From: Bacillota bacterium
GTDB lineage: Bacteria > Bacillota_E > Sulfobacillia > Sulfobacillales > Sulfobacillaceae
Reading direction: 5' to 3'
NCBI GenBank assembly: GCA_021802225.1
Contig: JAKAAS010000182.1
Span: forward strand, 1-5,225
DNA length: 5,225 nt
Shown here: piece by piece, positions 1 through 4,071 of the stretch
Position numbering within the stretch: position 1 is the stretch's first letter
Layout of the letters: each line of letters starts with the position of its first letter
Position numbers and translations under genes: made by a program
Notes under the pieces: model-generated
What the model was told of the DNA's origin: nothing
Seen by the model: the letters and a program-made list of their open reading frames with translations, nothing else
The model's database searches: none

Positions 1-329
1 ATCGTGGCGAGGCGCGTCATAGCCTCGCGCGTGCGGTGTTCTACGGCAAACGGGGCGAATTGCATCAAGCGTACCGCGAGGGCCAAGAAGACCAACTCCA
101 TGCGCTGGGACTCGTGGTGAATGCGATTATCTTGTGGAACACCCGCTATATGGGCGTGGCATTGGAGGCGTTGGGAGAAAGCGGGGTGGCCATCAACGAG
201 GCTGACATGGCGAGATTGTCGCCCTTAGGACATGACCACATTACCATGCTCGGACATTACTCCTTTGATGTGCCGGAATCGGTTGCGCAAGGGCGTCTCC
301 GTCCCCTCACTTTCCGACCTACTCGGTAA
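1..329 (+). CDS. tnpA: Tn3-family transposase TnpA, C-terminal part (5' end outside window)
   Basis: This is the C-terminal 108 residues of a DDE transposase that catalyses replicative (cointegrate-forming) transposition of a Tn3-family element. The reading frame is open from base 3 and stops with TAA at 327-329. The stretch shows the classic end of the family: RGEARHSLARAVFYGKRGEL, then REGQEDQLHALGLVVNAI, LWNTRYM, ARLSPLGHDHITMLGHYSF. The glutamate of the opening RGE lies about 105 residues from the C-terminus, where the third catalytic acid of Tn3 TnpA is expected; that assignment comes from length alone. The internal GTG at 36 is not a real start, because the conserved sequence continues upstream of it. 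Full-length family members are about 1000 residues, so most of the protein is off the left edge. Whether the whole gene is intact cannot be judged here. Confidence 0.95.
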   Translation, partial: RGEARHSLARAVFYGKRGELHQAYREGQEDQLHALGLVVNAIILWNTRYMGVALEALGESGVAINEADMARLSPLGHDHITMLGHYSFDVPESVAQGRLRPLTFRPTR

Positions 330-337
330 ATCGTAAA

Positions 338-375
338 TCCTATTGCAGTTTTCGTTCCATTGCTACACAAACCCC
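338..375 (+). repeat. Tn3-family 38-bp terminal inverted repeat
   Basis: Read from the outside on the minus strand it starts GGGGTTTGTG and contains TGGAACGAAAACT. That 13-base block is identical to the core of the Tn3 terminal repeat as I remember it, and about 23 of 38 positions agree overall when the two are aligned without gaps. Its length, the GGGG outer end and its place 8 bp after the tnpA stop codon all fit. It marks the transposon boundary at 375/376. Confidence 0.88.
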
Positions 376-696
376 AAGATCACCGACGCTCGGTCACGCC
401 ACAGTGGCGGTAGACGGGATAGAGCTCTGCACATTCCACAGGCCGGTGGGTGAGAAGGTGCGCAGAGACGGGGCCTCATGGGGTCTGGCCTATCTTCCGC
501 CACGATACCCGCACTAGTGGGGTGACGCACCGCTATGGCAAAGGCTGGTGGGATGGCCAAACCCCGTCCTTTGTCTATCCGGCTATTCAGGGTGGTCGCC
601 GCCGTCCCCCCGTGCTTCAGTCGCGCCTCGACTCACCGCATTTGCGCTTGTCCCAGTTTCACTAACTCCGCGATAACTGGAAAAATGTTTCGCTCC
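376..696. other. Transposon-flanking DNA without a convincing gene; possible decayed transposase
   Basis: No reading frame here has a good start, ribosome site and a recognisable full protein. The plus-strand frame at 450-665 encodes fragments such as ETGPHGVWPIFRHDT and VTHRYGKGWW. These faintly recall the region just after the first catalytic aspartate in some DDE transposases, but the frame is broken upstream and no complete domain is seen. A second plus-strand frame at 374-511 reads through PTLGHATVAVDGIEL before stopping. The two could be pieces of one frameshifted insertion-sequence gene. This is a weak resemblance, not an identification. Confidence 0.2.
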
Positions 697-939
697 TCAA
701 TTCAATAGTTTCTCAGTGTCCCCAACAAACGTGACGGTCGGATGCATCTGCAGAAAACTGGCTGGAACGCGAGTCGAAACTTCCCCCACAACGCGCACTT
801 GACGGAATGGGCCTTGTTCCGTCCAAAAGCCATTAAAATAATGACCTTGGCCTGTCTCCTGACACCATTGCAGCCAATGCCCGATTCTTTTCTGAGTCCA
901 AAGCAGTGCCGACCCAGGCGATTCTAGAATTTGGGACAA
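697..939 (-). CDS. Hypothetical small ORF, possibly a remnant
   Basis: This is an 80-residue minus-strand ORF with a TTG start at 937-939 and a TGA stop at 697-699. I do not recognise the product. It is rich in aromatic residues (four tryptophans, with stretches such as GHWLQWCQETG and GHYFNGFW) and has no signal peptide or membrane segment. No Shine-Dalgarno sequence precedes the TTG. The same frame is open all the way up to the stop codon of the HxlR gene at 1048-1050, so the TTG is arbitrary and the ORF may be the tail of a decayed gene or open by chance. If translated, it could only be as a poorly initiated downstream partner of the regulator. Confidence 0.2.
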   Translation of the reverse strand: MSQILESPGSALLWTQKRIGHWLQWCQETGQGHYFNGFWTEQGPFRQVRVVGEVSTRVPASFLQMHPTVTFVGDTEKLLN

Positions 940-1047
940 ATGCCAAAGTATACTGCGGGATTTCGATAACAGATCAGACTTCCAGCAAAAGGCGGAACAG
1001 TTATTGCCGTCTTGCCATACACAACCCGTCAGCAGGGCCCTATTGCC

Positions 1048-1428
1048 TTAGATGCTGTCATTCGTGGTCTTGGAGTCGGGAGTCAATGGACACGGATCGG
1101 TGCCTTCAGGGGCCGTGAGAAGGGGCCACTGGTCGGCCCAGCGGTGGATGGCGGTGAGGACTGTCTCAAAATCCTGGCCCTTGGGCGTGAGCTGATACAC
1201 CACCTGCACGGGCGCGGTAGCCATGACGCTGCGCGACACAATGCCGGCGCGTTCCATCTCCTTCAACCGCAATGCCAGCATGCGGTCGCTCATCGCGGGG
1301 ACCCGGGTCTGAATTTGTGAGAACCGGCAAGGGCCCGCCAGCAGCACTTCCCAAATAAGGCCGACCCAGCGCTTGCTCAGCAAGGAGACGGCTGCTTCAA
1401 ATTTTGGACACAACTCACTGTTTTCCAT
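1048..1428 (-). CDS. HxlR/DUF24-family winged-helix transcriptional regulator
   Basis: This 126-residue protein is of normal length for the HxlR family, which are dimeric winged-helix DNA-binding proteins; several sense electrophiles, quinones, disulfide stress or aldehydes (YodB, CatR, HypR and HxlR of Bacillus subtilis). The family pattern runs through residues 7-90: LCPKF (Cys7), LLSKRWVGLIWEVLL, GPCRFSQIQ, PAMSDRMLALRLKEMERAGIV as the recognition-helix region, then YQLTPKGQDF in the wing. Cys7 matches the conserved N-terminal cysteine used for redox sensing in YodB-type proteins; Cys34 and Cys113 are further candidates for disulfide formation. The ATG is well supported by GAGGAGG at 1434-1440, five bases upstream. 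It is divergent from the pirin gene and shares its control region. The inducer cannot be read from sequence. The family call is firm; quinone or electrophile sensing is an inference. Confidence 0.93.
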   Translation of the reverse strand: MENSELCPKFEAAVSLLSKRWVGLIWEVLLAGPCRFSQIQTRVPAMSDRMLALRLKEMERAGIVSRSVMATAPVQVVYQLTPKGQDFETVLTAIHRWADQWPLLTAPEGTDPCPLTPDSKTTNDSI

Positions 1429-1449
1429 AAGGGCCTCCTCGAGCTATAA

Positions 1450-1462
1450 ACTTATTATAAGT
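1450..1462. promoter_or_regulatory. Candidate HxlR operator (13-bp palindrome)
   Basis: ACTTATTATAAGT is a perfect odd-centred palindrome with 6-bp arms. It overlaps the likely minus-strand -10 box and ends 7 bp before the plus-strand TTGACA. A dimeric regulator bound here could cover both divergent promoters. TTACT/AGTAA-type half-sites are reported for some DUF24 regulators, so this is the natural autoregulatory site. No binding data are implied. Confidence 0.5.
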
Positions 1463-1482
1463 AAGCAGTTGACAAAAAGGAA
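1454..1482 (-). promoter_or_regulatory. Putative promoter of the HxlR gene
   Basis: Read on the minus strand, a perfect TATAAT (1454-1459) lies 26 bp upstream of the ATG. Seventeen bases further upstream is only a weak -35, TTCCTT (1477-1482). The -10 sits inside the palindrome, so the regulator would be expected to repress its own gene. The short leader leaves just room for the GAGGAGG site. Confidence 0.45.
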
Positions 1483-1499
1483 GTGAGAGAGCATATATA
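1469..1499 (+). promoter_or_regulatory. Putative promoter of the pirin gene
   Basis: A perfect -35 TTGACA (1469-1474) is followed by an AT-rich TATATA (1494-1499) with a 19-bp spacer, longer than the ideal 17. The tract CATATATAAATA offers other registers. The -35 lies 7 bp from the palindrome at 1450-1462. Transcription from here would give a leader of about 165 bases before the pirin start codon. Confidence 0.45.
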
Positions 1500-1672
1500 A
1501 ATAGAAGTAGCAGTTCTGGTTAGAAAAGGGCCTTCGGGGCAAGCCTAGTTCTTAAGGATTGGGAAGTGGAAAATTTTCTCAGCCATTTTCATCAAAGATG
1601 CGATAGCGGGTGTGGCCGGCTACCGTGAGAACTGCGGCACGACGCGACACAGGAAAAAGGAGGAATTCACAT

Positions 1673-2659
1673 ATGCCAGCAGTCACCCCGGAAATATGGA
1701 CTGATTTACCCCGCATCAAGGAACCTCGGCAAAATGTTAGAGACCGTTCCGTCGAGCTGGTGTCGACGGCTCCCTCTCTACTTGAAGGGGCGGGATTCCC
1801 TGTCCGCCGCCCCTGGCCCTCCCAAACGCTCGGATTCCGGCAGGCCGACCCATTTCTGTTGCTGGATCATTTGGGCGCGGTTGACTATGCGCCGGGTGAA
1901 GCCAAAGGGGCTCCGTGGCACCCGCACCGGGGATTCGAAACTGTGACGTACATCATCGACGGGGCAATGGCTCATCATGACTCCCAGGGTGGGGGCGGGC
2001 TCATCACAGATGGGTCCACGCAGTGGATGACGGCAGGGGCCGGCATTCTCCACGACGAAATGCCTCCGGAAAAGTTTGTGGAAAAAGGCGGTTTGTTTCA
2101 CGGCATACAACTTTGGGTCAATTTACCCCAGCGGCTTAAGTGGACCCCGCCGCGCTACCAGAGTCTCGAATCGGAACACATTCCCATTGTGGTGTCTGAA
2201 CGTGGCGACACTCTCATTCGTCTCATTGCTGGCTCATTAGGGGAACATAAAGGGGCGGGCGCTACGTGGACGCCTATTACGTTTATCCACGCCAGCTTGG
2301 AGCCTGGGGCAAGGCTCCAGCTGCCGTGGCCGGAGGAATTCAACGCATTGGCCTATGTGCTGAGCGGGTCCGGGAGTGTAGGGCCAGCCGGCGTGCTGGT
2401 TCGCGAAGGCCATGGAGTAAAATTTGGTCCTGGCAATGCGCTGACTGTCGTGGCTGCGCCCATCCAGCCGGAACCGACCAAGCGGCTGGAGATTTTGCTG
2501 CTGGGAGGCCAGCCCATTCGCGAGCCGATAGCGTCCTATGGTCCCTTTGTGATGAATACCCATGCTGATATCGTTCAGGCTTTTGATGACTACCAGGCAG
2601 GCAAGATGGGTTCGATTCCCGCAGCAGAATATCGCCAGGAGACGGACCGGAGCAACTGA
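1673..2659 (+). CDS. Pirin-family bicupin protein
   Basis: A 328-residue cytosolic protein of the pirin family: two cupin barrels, the N-terminal one holding a single metal ion. Some members (human pirin, E. coli YhhW) have quercetin 2,3-dioxygenase activity; others bind enzymes or regulators. The N-terminal domain shows the metal motif HPHRGFETV (His83, His85) and GILHDEMP (His127, Glu129), matching the His-His-His-Glu ligand set of human pirin, so metal binding should be intact. The C-terminal domain has NALAYVLSGSG and the typical ending LLLGGQPIREPIASYGPFVM plus ADIVQAFDDYQAGKMG. It is somewhat longer than human pirin (290) and YhhW (231), mainly from an N-terminal extension of roughly 25-30 residues. 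I chose the ATG at 1673 because AAAGGAGG (1656-1663) precedes it by 9 bases; the frame is open back to a GTG at 1610 that lacks such a site. It is divergent from the HxlR gene, which probably controls it. The physiological substrate is unknown. Confidence 0.93.
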   Translation: MPAVTPEIWTDLPRIKEPRQNVRDRSVELVSTAPSLLEGAGFPVRRPWPSQTLGFRQADPFLLLDHLGAVDYAPGEAKGAPWHPHRGFETVTYIIDGAMAHHDSQGGGGLITDGSTQWMTAGAGILHDEMPPEKFVEKGGLFHGIQLWVNLPQRLKWTPPRYQSLESEHIPIVVSERGDTLIRLIAGSLGEHKGAGATWTPITFIHASLEPGARLQLPWPEEFNALAYVLSGSGSVGPAGVLVREGHGVKFGPGNALTVVAAPIQPEPTKRLEILLLGGQPIREPIASYGPFVMNTHADIVQAFDDYQAGKMGSIPAAEYRQETDRSN

Positions 2660-2697
2660 AATCCCCTGTGTGGCGGATTGGCGGCGAAGCGGGGCAG

Positions 2698-2738
2698 AGA
2701 ACGAGGCGCGGGTAGGCCCACGCCTCGTGCCTCGTTCT
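2698..2738 (+). terminator. Strong overlapping hairpins after the pirin gene, possible terminator
   Basis: AGAACGAGGC (2698-2707) is perfectly complementary to GCCTCGTTCT (2729-2738). The overlapping ACGAGGCG (2701-2708) is also perfectly complementary to CGCCTCGT (2721-2728), with a further GGG/CCC pairing inside. Only one of the two folds can form at a time. The position, about 40 bases after the pirin stop codon, suggests termination. The following bases TTATACG are not a proper U-tract, so intrinsic termination would be inefficient. Confidence 0.4.
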
Positions 2739-2811
2739 TATACGCTGGTGAAATCAGGCCGGGCGTTTTAGGCTGTGGCAGCGCCACTGTCCTGACCAGG
2801 CTCGGGTGGTT

Positions 2812-2838
2812 TTGGTTTGTGGCCCAGTATGGTAGAAT
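2812..2838 (+). promoter_or_regulatory. Putative extended -10 promoter of the AAR-like gene
   Basis: TGGTAGAAT (2830-2838) is an extended -10 element (TGN plus TAGAAT, five of six matches to TATAAT). The -35 is poor, the best being TTGGTT (2812-2817) with a 15-bp spacer, as is usual for extended -10 promoters. Transcription would start near 2845, about 25 bases before the TTG start codon. Confidence 0.45.
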
Positions 2839-2857
2839 GTGCACATATTTGTGCACA
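2838..2857. promoter_or_regulatory. TGTGCACA-N4-TGTGCACA inverted repeat, candidate operator
   Basis: Two copies of the self-complementary octamer TGTGCACA (2838-2845 and 2850-2857) are separated by TATT. The unit is therefore at once a direct repeat and an inverted repeat. It begins on the last base of the -10 box, spans the predicted transcription start, and its last base is the first A of the AGGAGG ribosome site. The position is typical of a repressor operator. In a read-through transcript from upstream it would instead form an 8-bp hairpin next to the ribosome site. The binding protein is not identifiable here. Confidence 0.55.
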
Positions 2858-2869
2858 GGAGGTGGGCCG

Positions 2870-3979
2870 TTGCGGCGCTTTGCATTTGTTCTTCACCCGC
2901 TGAGGTTTGATGACTTTGCCAGGAAGTACGCATTTACCAGATATCTGCCCCAATCGGTGGTGGAGTCGGCCTTCAAGCACGTCCACCCCGTGGTGGCGGG
3001 GCATGTGACGGGGGTTCATTCTCTAACCGGGGAGGATCTGGAAGGATGGCTGATTGGCCTGCCCCTCACGCCTCAGGTGATTATGAATTCCCCCTATGAC
3101 TGGGTGCTGAAGAAGCTGGAACGGGCCGGGAAGATGGCTGAGGATTTGGGTGCAGAAATTCTGGGACTTGGGGCGTTTACCAAAATTGCCGGGGACCGTG
3201 GGGTGACCCTGGCCCAGCGCCTTCATATTCCCGTGACTACGGGCAATTCCTATACAACGGCGACCGCGGTGGAAGGAACGCTGGCGGCAGCCGGGCGCAT
3301 GGGAATCACGCTGGATTCTGCCGAGGTCACTGTGCTTGGGGCGACCGGGTCAATAGGGCGGGCTACGTGCTTTGTGATGGCCCCGTCCATTCGCTATTTG
3401 CGCATTGTGGCGCGCCACGCCGACGCACTGACGCTGCTTGCGGCAGAACTGGCCCAGCGCTTCCCGCACCTGTCGGTGGATATTTCCACAGATGCCCGCA
3501 CCGCCGTGCGCGACGCAGACATTGTTGTGGCCGTCTCGTCGGCCCCAGGAGCCATTATTGAGCCGCAGGACCTGAAAGCGGGCGCGGTGATTACCGATGT
3601 GGCCCGGCCCCGCAATATTTCCTCGGTGGTGACCCAGTCCCGCCCTGACGTTCTGGTGCTCGATGGCGGGGTGATAGAAGTGCCGGGCAGTCAGGCGGAC
3701 ATGGGATTCAACTTTGGATTTCCTCCGAAAATGGTGGAAGCATGCATGGCGGAAACAATGATCCTGGCGCTTTCCTCGCGTTTTGAGAATTTCACTCTAG
3801 GCGCCGATATCGAGGTGCCCAAAGTGTCGGAAATTCACCGGTTGGGACAGGACCACGGATTTCAGCTCGCGGGATTCCGGCGTTTTGAACGGGCGATCGA
3901 CTCCACGGAAATTGACTTGATCCGCCAGCGCGCCCACCGCCAGCCTTCATCCCGGGAAAGCGCTGCCGACAAGACCTAA
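2870..3979 (+). CDS. Long-chain acyl-ACP reductase-like protein (AAR family)
   Basis: This 369-residue soluble protein looks like cyanobacterial acyl-ACP reductase (341 residues), which uses NADPH to reduce fatty acyl-ACP or acyl-CoA to the aldehyde. Motifs match AAR in order: GLGAFTKI (99-106; GGFTSI in AAR), VTTGNSYTTA (122-131), VTVLGATGSIG Rossmann nucleotide loop (153-163), ITDVARPRNIS (241-251), LDGGVIEV (264-271) and VEACMAETMILA (289-300). Cys292 aligns with Cys294 of the Synechococcus enzyme, reported as the acyl-accepting nucleophile, so catalysis is plausible. The N-terminal 90 residues are more divergent. I chose TTG at 2870 because AGGAGG (2857-2862) precedes it by 7 bases; an in-frame ATG at 2837 has no comparable site and lies in the promoter/operator. 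It is transcribed alone, downstream of the pirin gene after a 210-bp gap, and convergent with glnA. Such proteins are often mislabelled shikimate dehydrogenase from the Rossmann fold. No ADO or wax-ester gene is visible, so the pathway is open. Confidence 0.85.
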   Translation: MRRFAFVLHPLRFDDFARKYAFTRYLPQSVVESAFKHVHPVVAGHVTGVHSLTGEDLEGWLIGLPLTPQVIMNSPYDWVLKKLERAGKMAEDLGAEILGLGAFTKIAGDRGVTLAQRLHIPVTTGNSYTTATAVEGTLAAAGRMGITLDSAEVTVLGATGSIGRATCFVMAPSIRYLRIVARHADALTLLAAELAQRFPHLSVDISTDARTAVRDADIVVAVSSAPGAIIEPQDLKAGAVITDVARPRNISSVVTQSRPDVLVLDGGVIEVPGSQADMGFNFGFPPKMVEACMAETMILALSSRFENFTLGADIEVPKVSEIHRLGQDHGFQLAGFRRFERAIDSTEIDLIRQRAHRQPSSRESAADKT

Positions 3980-4047
3980 AGCGCTGGCCGCGGCTGAAAA
4001 CTGAAAAAGGGCCGGCCTGACACTGCAGATCAGATCGGACCTTTTCC

Positions 4048-4065
4048 AGCGGTGATGGGACCGCT
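4048..4065. terminator. Small hairpin between convergent genes, weak terminator candidate
   Basis: AGCGGT (4048-4053) and ACCGCT (4060-4065) are perfectly complementary around a 6-base loop. It sits just past the glnA stop codon and about 70 bases after the AAR-like stop, where a bidirectional terminator would be useful. There is no U-tract on either side, so this is only a candidate. The rest of the 92-bp intergenic region holds nothing else I can support. Confidence 0.22.
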
Positions 4066-4071
4066 TCGACT

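Larger units (their letters stand above)
1..375 (+). mobile_element. Right end of a Tn3-family transposon
   Basis: The 3' part of a Tn3-type transposase gene is followed, 8 bases after its stop codon, by a 38-bp terminal inverted repeat whose outer end is CCCC at 375. In Tn3-family elements tnpA commonly reads outward and stops just inside one terminal repeat, which is what is seen here. The rest of the element (most of tnpA, resolvase, any passenger genes and the other repeat) lies left of the window. Tn3 elements usually duplicate 5 bp of target, so bases 376-380 (AAGAT) would be one copy; the other copy cannot be seen. Confidence 0.9.

Noticed and set aside
363..560. 65-residue minus-strand ORF beside the transposon end
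   Set aside because: It runs into the terminal inverted repeat, has no ribosome site and matches nothing I recognise.
1012..1320. 102-residue plus-strand ORF opposite the HxlR gene
   Set aside because: It is the complement of the conserved winged-helix gene, which has a strong ribosome site and the right family length.
1610..1672. N-terminal extension of the pirin protein from a GTG at 1610
   Set aside because: There is no ribosome site before 1610, the extra residues are low-complexity Arg/Ala, and AAAGGAGG at 1656-1663 clearly serves the ATG at 1673.
1778..2110. 110-residue minus-strand ORF inside the pirin gene
   Set aside because: It is an antisense shadow of a well-conserved coding region, with no recognisable domain and no ribosome site.
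2678..2869. Longer start for the AAR-like protein (from 2678, or the ATG at 2837)
   Set aside because: The extension would cover the hairpins, promoter and operator-like repeat and has no family similarity; AGGAGG is correctly placed only for the TTG at 2870.
4010..4019. AGGGCCGGCCT as a terminator stem
   Set aside because: GGCCGGCC is palindromic but has no loop, so it cannot make a stable intramolecular hairpin.
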